DNA from: Exiguobacterium aurantiacum DSM 6208
GTDB lineage: Bacteria > Bacillota > Bacilli > Exiguobacteriales > Exiguobacteriaceae
Assembly (NCBI RefSeq): GCF_000702585.1
Contig: NZ_JNIQ01000001.1
Coordinates: forward strand, 1,183,001 to 1,247,000
Length of the DNA stretch: 64,000 bases
Reading direction: 5' to 3'
Shown here: one piece after another, positions 54,337 through 62,165 of the stretch
Layout of the letters: the number at the start of each line of letters is the position of its first letter
Numbering within the stretch: position 1 is the stretch's first letter
Notes under the pieces: generated by a model
The model's input: only the letters and a program-made list of their open reading frames with translations
Database searches by the model: none
Told to the model about the DNA's origin: nothing
Translations under genes and position numbers: made by a program

Positions 54337-54488
54337 TTCAGACTATTTAGTAAAACTACTATACTATACATTACCCAAACTCGTCTATTTGAATACGCGA
54401 TAAACGTGCTGCTTGATGAGCATTTTTTGACGAAATCGCTTGTCGGCGATGAAATGCGGGAATGATGACAGTGACGTCATCATTTTTT
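54337..54488 (+). ncRNA. Candidate small RNA in a divergent intergenic gap
   Basis: Promoter TTCAGA (54337-54342), 17 bp, TATACT (54360-54365). About 120 nt later comes terminator hairpin AATGATGAC-AGTGAC-GTCATCATT followed by T4 (54461-54488). Smaller stems lie between. The terminator sits between divergent genes, where none is expected, and no reading frame with an SD is visible. The DUF6155 gene has its own -10 (TATGAT 54525-54530) after it. Confidence 0.4.
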
Positions 54489-54564
54489 CGTGAATTCGTA
54501 ATTTTAGGAAGGCGAAAAATCGGCTATGATAAGTAAGGAAAAAATTGTAGGCGGGTGAATCTCG

Positions 54565-55122
54565 ATGAAGAAGATGAAAGTCGGCGAGTTACGGACCGAG
54601 TTGAAACAGTTCGACCAAAATGAGTTGATCGAGCTGATTGTTGGATTATATAAACAGCATGCCGATGTGAAAGTGACGCTCAATCGCTATTTCATGGAAG
54701 GGTTCGAGGGCGAAGAAATGGTCCGACTTTGTAAAAAAATCGTCAAACTGACTGAAGGCAAAGCATCCTACTTCGCGAACTTCAATCTGTTGCGTGAAGG
54801 GGCGGCCATTGTTAAAGAGGCGGAGCGTTTCAAGGACAAGTTGCTTACGGAACGGGTGCGCATCTTTTATCTCACTCACTTTGCGGGATACGTCGCAAAT
54901 GTCGGCCAGATGCTCGAACGACAGGCCCCACGTGAACTAGAGGTGTTCTTCAACCATTTCGAGAAAGTGATGGAGCTCATCCAGCAAGACCCGGGACTTT
55001 TGTTGCCGATCGAGGACGAGGTGGGCGATATGCTCGAGGAACTCCCGCTCGAACAAAAGGAAGACATCATCGCTTTTTGGGAACATCAAAATGAATGGGC
55101 GAGACAACAACTAGGAATTTGA
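54565..55122 (+). CDS. DUF6155-like protein
   Basis: 185 aa, all helical and charged. The opening VGELRTELKQFDQNELIELIVGLYKQHADVKVTLNRYF resembles DUF6155 proteins (function unknown; recalled). ATG 54565 follows GGGTGAATC. Its TGA overlaps the SD of the acyltransferase gene, so the two are co-transcribed. Confidence 0.7.
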   Translation: MKKMKVGELRTELKQFDQNELIELIVGLYKQHADVKVTLNRYFMEGFEGEEMVRLCKKIVKLTEGKASYFANFNLLREGAAIVKEAERFKDKLLTERVRIFYLTHFAGYVANVGQMLERQAPRELEVFFNHFEKVMELIQQDPGLLLPIEDEVGDMLEELPLEQKEDIIAFWEHQNEWARQQLGI

Positions 55123-55131
55123 GGAATGTTT

Positions 55132-56187
55132 ATGCGAAATCATTGGTACGACAATATTAAAGGCGTGCTCGTCCTGTTCGTCGTGTTCGGTCACTTGTTG
55201 ACCGATGTGCGCGGCGCCTATGACGACCTGTTGCCGAATTGGATTTATTTATTTTTATACACGTTTCATATGCCGTTGTTCATCATGCTGAGCGGTTACT
55301 TCTTCCGGGAGAACCGTTATTTGCGCGTCATCCAACTGTTCGTCGTCTATGTCATCTGGCAAGTCATCCTCGGTTCGTGGTTCGCCTTCACCGAGGGCAT
55401 CCCGCTCTTGTCGATCGACAATCCGGGACTGAACGTGTTGAAGCCGTACTGGGCGCTCTGGTACTTGATGGCGATCATCATCTGGTACGTCATCACACCG
55501 TACGTCACCCAGTTGAAAGGGTACGTCCTGTACGCGCTGTTGTTCGCGCTGTTGTTCGGCTTCCAGGCCGAGTCGACCGGATTCTTCGCGCTCCGCAAAG
55601 TAGTCATGTTCTATCCGTTCTTCTTGATCGGCAACTGGATGAGCGCGCGCAATACACTGAACTTCTTCGAGCTCCCGAAGCGCGCCGAGCAACGAAACCG
55701 TTACCGTATCGGCGGGGCGGCCGTCTTCACGACGATCACGCTCGGTCTGCTCGCTTCGATGAGCTTTCAAAAAGAAGACGCGTTCTATCATGTCGGCAAC
55801 TTGTTCAAGTTCCGCTTCGCCTATGAGACGGCGGTGCCGGAGGCGATGTGGAGCGGCCCGTTCGCGTTCCTCATCGTCTACACGGTGTCGCTCCTCATGG
55901 CGATCAGTTTCGCCCTCATCATCCCGGGACGCGAGTTGCCGGTGTTCACGAGGGCCGGCAAGTACAGCCTGTACGTCTACTTGGTGCACGTCTTCCTCGT
56001 CGTCGGATGGAAAGCGTTCGTACCGGCCGCGTTCATGCCGACGTCATGGCTCCAGCTCCTCGTCTTGTTCGGGGTGGCGTTCGTGATCGTCCTCCTCATC
56101 ATCAGTCCGCCCGCGGTCCGGCTTTTGCGTCCGCTCGTCGAGATCGATGTCCGGCGCGTACAGGACGATCGGGCGACAAAGGCGTAA
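55132..56187 (+). CDS. Acyltransferase_3 family membrane protein
   Basis: 351 aa, about ten helices. Family start NHWYDNIKGVLVLFVVFGHLL with the conserved His in the first helix; YLFLYTFHMPLFIMLSGYFF follows. Such proteins O-acetylate or otherwise acylate cell-surface polymers. ATG 55132 is preferred to 55126 because GAGGA (55121-55125) is then 6 nt upstream. Similar in layout to YfiQ/OatA N-terminal domains but lacking an extracellular SGNH domain. Confidence 0.88.
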   Translation: MRNHWYDNIKGVLVLFVVFGHLLTDVRGAYDDLLPNWIYLFLYTFHMPLFIMLSGYFFRENRYLRVIQLFVVYVIWQVILGSWFAFTEGIPLLSIDNPGLNVLKPYWALWYLMAIIIWYVITPYVTQLKGYVLYALLFALLFGFQAESTGFFALRKVVMFYPFFLIGNWMSARNTLNFFELPKRAEQRNRYRIGGAAVFTTITLGLLASMSFQKEDAFYHVGNLFKFRFAYETAVPEAMWSGPFAFLIVYTVSLLMAISFALIIPGRELPVFTRAGKYSLYVYLVHVFLVVGWKAFVPAAFMPTSWLQLLVLFGVAFVIVLLIISPPAVRLLRPLVEIDVRRVQDDRATKA

Positions 56188-56261
56188 ACCCTTTTCTAAA
56201 CGCGCGTTTTCCGCTACACTTTACATTAGGGTAACGAAACTAGAGTTAAGGAAGTGACACC

Positions 56262-56597
56262 ATGCCATACGGAAATGGAATGAACAGCACTGAAGGAGAC
56301 GTCAACGTCTCGCGCCACGTCGTCGAAATGATCGCCGCCGTCGCGGTGAAAGAGACGAAGTACGTCTCGTTCACGCAAGAAGACACGAAATTGTCGGAGC
56401 GCGCGCTCATGAAGCACGTGAAAGTCGATGAGACCGAGGAAGGCGTCGTCATCCAGCTCGCGGTATACGTCGCGTACGGGCAGTCGATCATTAAGACGAT
56501 CACGGCCGTCCAAGAACGCATCACGCAAGACATGGACACGATGCTCGCGATGACACCGCTCGCCGTCAACGTGAAAGTCGTCGGCATCCAATTGTAA
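56262..56597 (+). CDS. Asp23/Gls24 family envelope stress protein
   Basis: 111 aa. The family core VSRHVVEMIAAVAVKET, VVIQLAVYVAYGQSI, and VNVKVVGIQL at the end is complete. Small Asp23 proteins associate with the membrane and are induced by alkaline or envelope stress. ATG 56262 after AAGGAAGTG. Upstream AAACGCGCGTTT (56198-56209) is a perfect 12-bp palindrome overlapping the probable promoter. Confidence 0.88.
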   Translation: MPYGNGMNSTEGDVNVSRHVVEMIAAVAVKETKYVSFTQEDTKLSERALMKHVKVDETEEGVVIQLAVYVAYGQSIIKTITAVQERITQDMDTMLAMTPLAVNVKVVGIQL

Positions 56598-56605
56598 TGA
56601 TGATT

Positions 56606-56634
56606 AGAAGGGCGACCATGCCCTTCTTTTTATT
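56606..56634 (+). terminator. Terminator of the Gls24 gene
   Basis: AGAAGGGC-GACCAT-GCCCTTCT followed by T-rich tract. Confidence 0.88.
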
Positions 56635-56642
56635 TTTTTCTG

Positions 56643-56709
56643 CGAAAGCGGTTGCATAGATGAGTCGATATCCGATATAATAGAAATCGAACAAGTGCAA
56701 CCGTTTGCA
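56643..56709 (+). promoter_or_regulatory. pgmB promoter flanked by two cre/LacI-type operators
   Basis: Promoter TTGCAT (56652-56657), 18 bp, TATAAT (56676-56681). Upstream site CGAAAGCGGTTGCA (56643-56656) fits TGNAANCGNWNNCA with one mismatch and overlaps the -35. Downstream site TGCAACCGTTTGCA (56696-56709) fits perfectly and lies at about +9 to +22. Control by CcpA or a LacI-family sugar repressor is expected. Confidence 0.75.
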
Positions 56710-56797
56710 TCGATGACCAACGAGCAGCGGGTACTTGTCAAGTTCCCTAAATGTAGTCTGACGACAGAAACATTTGAAGGAAAGGCGGAAAGCATGT

Positions 56798-57463
56798 ATG
56801 TCAACGATTGAAGCAGTCATTTTCGATTTGGACGGTGTCATCACCGACACCGCGGAGTACCATTACCTCGCTTGGAAACAACTCGGGGAAGAGCTCGGCA
56901 TTCCATTTGACCGTGAGTTCAATGAGACGCTAAAAGGCGTGAGTCGTACTGACTCGCTCGAACGCATCCTTGCGCTCGGCGGAAGACAGTCTGACTTCAC
57001 ACCGGCTGAAAAAGCGGAACTCGCGAACAAGAAGAACGAGCATTATGTTGAACTCATTCAGCACATCTCTTCTGACGATTTGCTACCGGGCATCGTTTCA
57101 TTCCTCGATGAAATTAAAGAGGCTGGTCTCAAAATCGGGATGGCGTCCGCTTCAAAGAACGCATTCGCGGTCGTTGACGCACTTGGCGTCCGTCATTACT
57201 TCGACCACATTGTCGATGCAGCAACTGTCGCCGACTCAAAACCACATCCCGAAGTGTTTTTGAAGGCTGCCTCTGCCCTTGGCGTGAAACCCGAACATGC
57301 CATCGGCGTTGAAGACGCAGCCGCAGGCGTGACTGCGATCAAAGCGGCAAACATGTTTGCTGTCGCCGTCGGGGAAGAGTCGATGCTCGGTCATGCAGAC
57401 CTCATCGTTTCTTCGACCGACGAACTCTCGCTTGGACGCATCCTCGAACGCATCCGAGCGTAA
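56798..57463 (+). CDS. pgmB: Beta-phosphoglucomutase
   Basis: 221 aa HAD-family enzyme. Nucleophile Asp10 and acid/base Asp12 in VIFDLDGVITDTAEYHYLAWK, substrate loop KGVSRTDSLERIL, SASKN, and VEDAAAGVTAIKAA. It interconverts beta-glucose-1-P and glucose-6-P in maltose/trehalose phosphorolysis. No maltose phosphorylase gene lies beside it. ATG 56798 after AAAGGCGGAA. The nucleotide sequence is somewhat less GC-rich than the flanking genes. Confidence 0.93.
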   Translation: MSTIEAVIFDLDGVITDTAEYHYLAWKQLGEELGIPFDREFNETLKGVSRTDSLERILALGGRQSDFTPAEKAELANKKNEHYVELIQHISSDDLLPGIVSFLDEIKEAGLKIGMASASKNAFAVVDALGVRHYFDHIVDAATVADSKPHPEVFLKAASALGVKPEHAIGVEDAAAGVTAIKAANMFAVAVGEESMLGHADLIVSSTDELSLGRILERIRA

Positions 57464-57484
57464 AGACTACAATCATCTTCCGTG

Positions 57485-57527
57485 AGATGGCGACTGCCCC
57501 GAACAGTCGCCATCTTTATTTTTTTTG
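57485..57527 (+). terminator. Terminator of pgmB
   Basis: AGATGGCGACTG-CCCCGAA-CAGTCGCCATCT followed by TTATTTTTTTT. Confidence 0.9.
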
Positions 57528-57684
57528 GGTAGAAAGTCCCTAATAGACAGATATGCCCAAAAACTAGATGACAAGTACATTACAAATCCGTTACACTTTT
57601 ATATGGAAACAAGGAATTATTAGAAATTCTTGATTTAAAATAGGTAATCAAGGGTTTTAAATGGATGTAGAAGGGGATTTGTGT

Positions 57685-58098
57685 ATGGAAACTACGAACG
57701 TCAACGAACACATCTATCGGGAACTGATGGAGATCGAGGAGTCGTATCGTCAATTGCAACGCCGCGCCGAGTATTTGATCTCGGAGCTGAGCCGGGATAA
57801 AAGAGAAGATGACGTCATGTCGGATGCGACGAAACGGTTGCGCCCACGTCGTGTCAATCAACGTTACCCGCTCGAAGTGTACGTCCATCAAGTGACGGAT
57901 TTATTGAAAGAACGGAAGACGATGAGCGTCCGGGATATCCAGATGGAGCTCGAGCTCCGCTACCGGCACCATATTAGCAATATCTATCAGCTTATGGTGA
58001 AAATCGAGTCGGTGAACCCGGAAATCAAGAAAATCGGCCGCGGCCTCTATACATATGAAGCAGCTGAGAACGTCACGACGGAACCAGCGCACGCATGA
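57685..58098 (+). CDS. Rok-like winged-helix DNA-binding protein
   Basis: 137 aa. N-terminal coiled coil (residues 5-45), a basic linker (KRLRPRRVNQRY), then a C-terminal winged helix (VYVHQVTDLLKERKTMSVRDIQMELELRYRHHISNIYQLMVKIESVNPEIKKIGRGLYTYE) that parallels the C-terminal domain of Bacillus Rok, a nucleoid protein that silences AT-rich acquired DNA. ATG 57685 has AAGGGGA 8 nt upstream; in-frame ATG 57661 has no SD. Identification is by pattern, so moderate. Confidence 0.68.
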   Translation: METTNVNEHIYRELMEIEESYRQLQRRAEYLISELSRDKREDDVMSDATKRLRPRRVNQRYPLEVYVHQVTDLLKERKTMSVRDIQMELELRYRHHISNIYQLMVKIESVNPEIKKIGRGLYTYEAAENVTTEPAHA

Positions 58099-58103
58099 CT
58101 TTT

Positions 58104-58132
58104 GCCCGACGAAGTACTCGTCGGGCTTTCTT
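58104..58132 (+). terminator. Terminator of the Rok-like gene
   Basis: GCCCGACGA-AGTAC-TCGTCGGGC followed by TTTCTT. Confidence 0.75.
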
Positions 58133-58172
58133 GCCTGTAATATTTCTGATACGATTTCGGTGACGGGAAATA

Positions 58173-58181
58173 TGCTATAAT
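58173..58181 (+). promoter_or_regulatory. Extended -10 promoter of tagO
   Basis: TGC-TATAAT, 41 nt before the tagO start; no good -35. Confidence 0.5.
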
Positions 58182-58222
58182 TCGCCAGAGTCTATTTTTA
58201 TTGAGAGAGGAACTGTGGGCCC

Positions 58223-59281
58223 ATGCTATGGATTGCCATGTTGGTCAGTTTTGTGATGGCCATCTTGATCACACCGCTCGTGCGCCGGTTTGCGTATTTG
58301 ATTGGAGCGGTCGATCACCCGAACGCCCGAAAAGTTCATATGCGGCCGATGCCGCGAATCGGCGGCCTCGCCATCTTCATCGCGTTTTTGATCGGCTATG
58401 CGCTCCTATTGCCAGCGAGCCGATACAATGACGCCATCTTGATCGGTGCCGTCGTCATCATCCTGACCGGTCTTATCGATGACCGGTTCCAGCTGTCGGC
58501 CCGCGTCAAACTGATGGGCCAGATGATCGCGACCGTCGTCGTGCTTCATTCCGGCATGCGCATCGAGATGATCAACTTGCCGTTCGACCAGCAGCTGTAT
58601 CTCGGCTCATGGAGCATTCCCGTGACCGTGCTTTGGCTGATCGGCATCACGAACGCGATCAACTTGATCGACGGGCTCGACGGGCTCGCCGCCGGGGTGT
58701 CGAGCATCGCCCTCGGGACGATCGCGCTCCTCGCGATCATCCAAGGGAACGTCTATTTGACGATGATGGCCCTGCTGCTCCTCGCGAGCACGCTCGGCTT
58801 CCTCGTCCATAACTTCTATCCGGCGAAGATTTTCATGGGGGACACCGGGGCGCTCTTCCTCGGCTATATGCTCGCCGTGTTCTCGCTCATCGGGTTCAAG
58901 AACGTGACGTTGTTCTCGCTCGTCGTACCGGTATTGTTGCTCGGCCTGCCGATCTCGGACACGATCTTCGCAATCGTCCGCCGGCTCGTCCAAGGTCGGC
59001 CGCCGATGTCGCCCGACAAGTCGCACATGCACCACCAATTGATCGACATGGGGTTCACGACGCGGCAAGCGGTCCTTCTCATGTATGGGATGACGTTCTT
59101 CTTCGGCATCGCCTCGATCCTGTTCGCAAAGACGACGATGCTCGGGGCGGTCATCACGTTCGTCATCGTCTTGATCGTCATCGAACTGATCGTCGAGTCG
59201 ACGGAGTTGATCCATCCGAACTATAAACCGATCATCCAGACGACCCGGCGCCTGCTCGGCCGGACGAACGCGTCGGATTGA
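58223..59281 (+). CDS. tagO: UDP-GlcNAc:undecaprenyl-phosphate GlcNAc-1-P transferase (TagO/WecA)
   Basis: 352 aa with about eleven helices. MraY/WecA-family motifs: DHPNARKVHMRPMPRIGGLAIF, the acidic LTGLIDDRF, GITNAINLIDGLDGLAAG, FPAKIFMGDTGALFLGY-like segment, and the basic loop SPDKSHMHHQLIDMG. It starts wall teichoic acid synthesis on undecaprenyl phosphate. ATG 58223 after AGAGGAAC. Convergent with the LCP ligase gene, but its terminator is split by the IS. Confidence 0.95.
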   Translation: MLWIAMLVSFVMAILITPLVRRFAYLIGAVDHPNARKVHMRPMPRIGGLAIFIAFLIGYALLLPASRYNDAILIGAVVIILTGLIDDRFQLSARVKLMGQMIATVVVLHSGMRIEMINLPFDQQLYLGSWSIPVTVLWLIGITNAINLIDGLDGLAAGVSSIALGTIALLAIIQGNVYLTMMALLLLASTLGFLVHNFYPAKIFMGDTGALFLGYMLAVFSLIGFKNVTLFSLVVPVLLLGLPISDTIFAIVRRLVQGRPPMSPDKSHMHHQLIDMGFTTRQAVLLMYGMTFFFGIASILFAKTTMLGAVITFVIVLIVIELIVESTELIHPNYKPIIQTTRRLLGRTNASD

Positions 59282-59288
59282 CACTAAA

Positions 59289-59315
59289 ACGACCGTAGAC
59301 ATGATGTCTACGGTC
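59289..59315. repeat. 27-bp target duplication, left copy (former shared terminator)
   Basis: Identical to 61079-61105. Contains a 25-base perfect palindrome: GACCGTAGACAT, G, ATGTCTACGGTC. This copy keeps a T-run only for the minus direction (GTTTTAG). Confidence 0.9.
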
Positions 59316-61078
59316 CAGGCTGTTGACGAACCCATTCGCTTCTGGCGAATGGGTTCGTCTTTTTTTGTGTTCAACGAGCTCGAGGCGCTCTGCCCGACAT
59401 AAAATTGAAAAAATGCTATGTAGACGGTCGTTTTCGGCCAACAGGTTGGCCAGCTTCTTCATGTTTTGTGCGGTCGCTGCCACCAGGTTGGCGCGGTCCA
59501 CCGCCTCTTTCCCCCGGTAGAACGTGAAGCGGAGACCGTGGAGCTCCTTCCCGTCGGCGAACGAGCGCTCCACCGTCTGTGGCCGGAGACGGTAGAGGTG
59601 CTTGCCCGATGCGGACAGACGGTTCTCGCTCACCGTTTCGCGGTAGGACTCATCGATGTGGCGGTTGATGACGCGCCGATTCGATCGGCTTGACGTGCAC
59701 TTCTCGAGGAGCTGGCAGTTCTGACAGACGGCAGGATTGGACGCGTACTGGTGATAGCCGTGACGGTCGGTCGTCTTATAGGTGAGGTGCTGTTTCGCCG
59801 GACACAGATAGGCGTCCACGTCCGGCAGGCAGGTGAACCGCGTCTTTCGAAACATCCCCTTCTTCCCACCGAACCGCCGCCAGGCGATGACGCCGAAAAC
59901 GCCGCGCTCTACGAGCGCCTTCGCGATCTCGGTCGTGTAGTACCCGGCATCGAGCGCGACCGCCTCGAGCGGATAGGCGAAACGGTTGAGGATATAGTCG
60001 AGACGGTCCAGATAGACGGTGCTGTCCGACACGTTCCCGGGCGTGACGTGCACATCGACGATGAGGTTGTGCTTGGCGTCGACCGTCCGGTGCACCAGCC
60101 AGAAAAAGCCTTCCGGCTTCTGGTCACGGTACATATAGCCCGCCTCAGGGTCGGTCCGGCTCACCTTGATGAGTCGACGCTTCTTCTTCTGTCGCGCGGG
60201 CTTCAGTGCTTTTTTCCTCGTTTGGCCCGTTCCTCGTTCACCCGGCCGAGAAGCTCGACCTCGACATCGCCGACGACCTGCTCGACCTCGACCTTGTCGA
60301 ATTTCTTCTTGTTCGCGTTGGCTCGGATGTGGGTCGAGTCGGTGATCAGGATGCGCCCTGAAATGAAGCCGTGGGCTTCGGCCTGGCCCACGATGTCCTC
60401 GAAGATTTGTCGAAAGACGTCCGTGCCGGCGAACCGGCGTCGATAGGCCTGGCTGATCGTCGAATGGTCGGGAATTTTCTCGTCCATCCCGAGCCCGAGG
60501 AACCAACGGTACGCGAGGTTCGTCTCGATTTCCTTGATGGTCTGTCGCACGGAACGGATGTTGAACAGCGGGCCGAGCAGGATGATCTTGATGAGGATCT
60601 CGGGGTCGATGCCGGGCTGTCCGGTGTTTGAATACAGCGGCGCGCATAGCCGGTGGACGATGGAGAAGTCGATGTGGCGGTCGAGTTTGCGGACGAGGTG
60701 GTCTTTCGGGACCAGTTGGTCCAGCGAGGCGTCGGTGCGGATTGGTTCATGGCGTTTGGCGATATGGGCTCGGTACATGATGATTCCCCTTCCTGTTCGG
60801 AGGCGGTGACGATCCATACATACCAGTTCCCGCTTTTCGAGGTTTTAGCCCGCATCGGGGGCTTTTTCTATCGGCCGTCAAGGCCTCAGAAAAAGACGAG
60901 AGGCCACCCAAGGGCGGCCTCTCGCGTCGCTCATCCGACGGCGCCGGAGACTCCTGAGGGATCAGCGAGCGGAGGGAGACCCAGCAGCGACAACGTCGCG
61001 ATGCGGCTCCCTGCTCGCCCCTAGGAAAGCGGAGGCGCCAAGAGGATGAGCGAAAACATTCTGTTAGTCAACAATCTG
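59316..61078 (-). mobile_element. IS1182-family insertion sequence, complete ends
   Basis: 1763 bp. Ends CAGGCTGTTGAC (59316-59327) and, inverted, CAGATTGTTGAC (61078-61067) match at 10 of 12 positions. It is flanked by a 27-bp direct repeat. It inserted into the terminator hairpin between tagO and the LCP gene; IS1182 relatives are known to favour palindromic terminators and give long, variable duplications. Transposase on the minus strand, in two frames. A strong hairpin with T7 lies at the left end. Confidence 0.88.
59325..59367 (+). terminator. Terminator at the left end of the IS
   Basis: GACGAACCCATTCGC-TTCTG-GCGAATGGGTTCGTC, a perfect 15-bp stem, then T7. Reading on the plus strand, it now ends tagO transcripts. 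Confidence 0.88.
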
Positions 61079-61113
61079 ACGACCGTAGACATGATGTCTA
61101 CGGTCGTTTTTTA
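61079..61113. repeat. 27-bp target duplication, right copy, with plus-strand T-run
   Basis: 61079-61105 repeats 59289-59315 exactly and is followed by GTTTTTTAA on the plus strand. On the minus strand the hairpin is followed by IS sequence without a T-run, so it no longer terminates the LCP transcript. Confidence 0.9.
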
Positions 61114-62124
61114 ATACGTCGTCGTTTCACTGAGTCCGTCGTCGTCCGACTCTTCTTCCGTGTCAGAATCGGTGCCGGCCGTGACCGGCAGTCCGAGTTC
61201 GGTCTTGAGGAGCGCTTGTTTGTCGGCGAGGTCCGCCTCGTCGATCTCGTAGTAGTAGACGCCGCCGATCGTCAAGTCGTCACCTGCGAGCGTCTCTTGG
61301 TTGAACGAGCGGAGCGACTTCATGTACGGCTGGAGCTGTGACGCCTCTGCGAGCGACATGTTCGTCCGGATGTTGTTGCCGACGGCGTTCATGATCCGGT
61401 TCAGTTTCGTGAACGAGTTGATCGTCGTCGCCTCGTTGATGATCGCCTCGAGCACTTGCTGCTGGCGTGTCGCACGACCGACGTCACCCTCGGGGTCGTC
61501 TTTGCGCATCCGGGCGTAGGCGAGCGCCTCTTTGCCGTTCAGCGTCTGGACGCCCGGTTCGAGCTCGACGTTTCCGGTCGCTCGGCCCGAGATCGGGATC
61601 AACACGTCGACCTCGACGCCGCCGACCGCATCGACGAGGTCTTCGATCCCATCAAAGTTGATGGTCGCATAGTAGTCGATCGGGATGTCGAACAAGTTCT
61701 CGACCGTGGCGATCGTCGTGTCGATGCCGCCGTACGAGTAGGCATGGTTGATCTTGTCCTTGAACTCGCCGTCCGTCGTGACGATGTCGACGTACGCGTC
61801 ACGCGGGATGCTGACGAGTGTGACTTGGCGAGATTCCTTGTTGAACGTCGCCACCATGAGGGAGTCGGTCCGTCCTTCCTCGAGCGAGGCACCGCCATCG
61901 ACGCCGGCCAAGAGGACGGAGAAGTGATCTTTCGTCAAGTCGACCGTGTCGTCACGACGGTCCGATTTGTCGCCACGGTTGAGCTCATCGTTCGCGTTCT
62001 CGGCCGTCTCGTTCGCCTTGAAGACGAAGTACCCGAACGCCGCACCGCCGAGGGCGAGGACGATGCCGAGGGCGATGATGATGGCTTTCCATGGGGGACG
62101 TTTCTTACGAGGGGGTTGTTCCAT
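61111..62124 (-). CDS. LytR-CpsA-Psr (LCP) family teichoic acid ligase
   Basis: 337 aa. Cytoplasmic basic N-terminus, one helix (IIIALGIVLALGGAAFGYFVF), then the LCP domain: LLAGVDGG, RTDSLMVATFN, SIPRDAYVDI, INHAYSYGG, and ALAYARMRKDDPEGDVGRATRQQQVL with the lipid-phosphate-binding arginines. It attaches teichoic acid from the undecaprenyl carrier to peptidoglycan, a later step of the pathway tagO begins. The acidic tail is a variable region. ATG 62124 after GAGGAGA. Confidence 0.92.
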   Translation of the reverse strand: MEQPPRKKRPPWKAIIIALGIVLALGGAAFGYFVFKANETAENANDELNRGDKSDRRDDTVDLTKDHFSVLLAGVDGGASLEEGRTDSLMVATFNKESRQVTLVSIPRDAYVDIVTTDGEFKDKINHAYSYGGIDTTIATVENLFDIPIDYYATINFDGIEDLVDAVGGVEVDVLIPISGRATGNVELEPGVQTLNGKEALAYARMRKDDPEGDVGRATRQQQVLEAIINEATTINSFTKLNRIMNAVGNNIRTNMSLAEASQLQPYMKSLRSFNQETLAGDDLTIGGVYYYEIDEADLADKQALLKTELGLPVTAGTDSDTEEESDDDGLSETTTY

Positions 62125-62165
62125 GTCTTCTCCTCATTTCAGTCGTTTCTTTTAGTATACGTGAC

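Larger units (their letters stand above)
59232..60778 (-). pseudogene. IS1182-type transposase, split by a -1 frame change
   Basis: Frame A (60778 down to 60203, 191 aa) starts MYRAHIAKRHEPIRTDASLDQLVPKDHLVRKLD and contains the first catalytic Asp (LITDSTHIRANANKKK). Frame B continues from about 60208 with KALKPARQKKKRRLIKVSRTDPEAGYM, the second Asp (ALDAGYYTTE) and the Glu (ERSFADGKELHGL). The frames meet at the heptamer A-AAA-AAG (60215-60209), so either programmed -1 slippage or a one-base mutation. Frame B has no stop inside the IS and ends at 59232 in antisense tagO. Confidence 0.8.
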
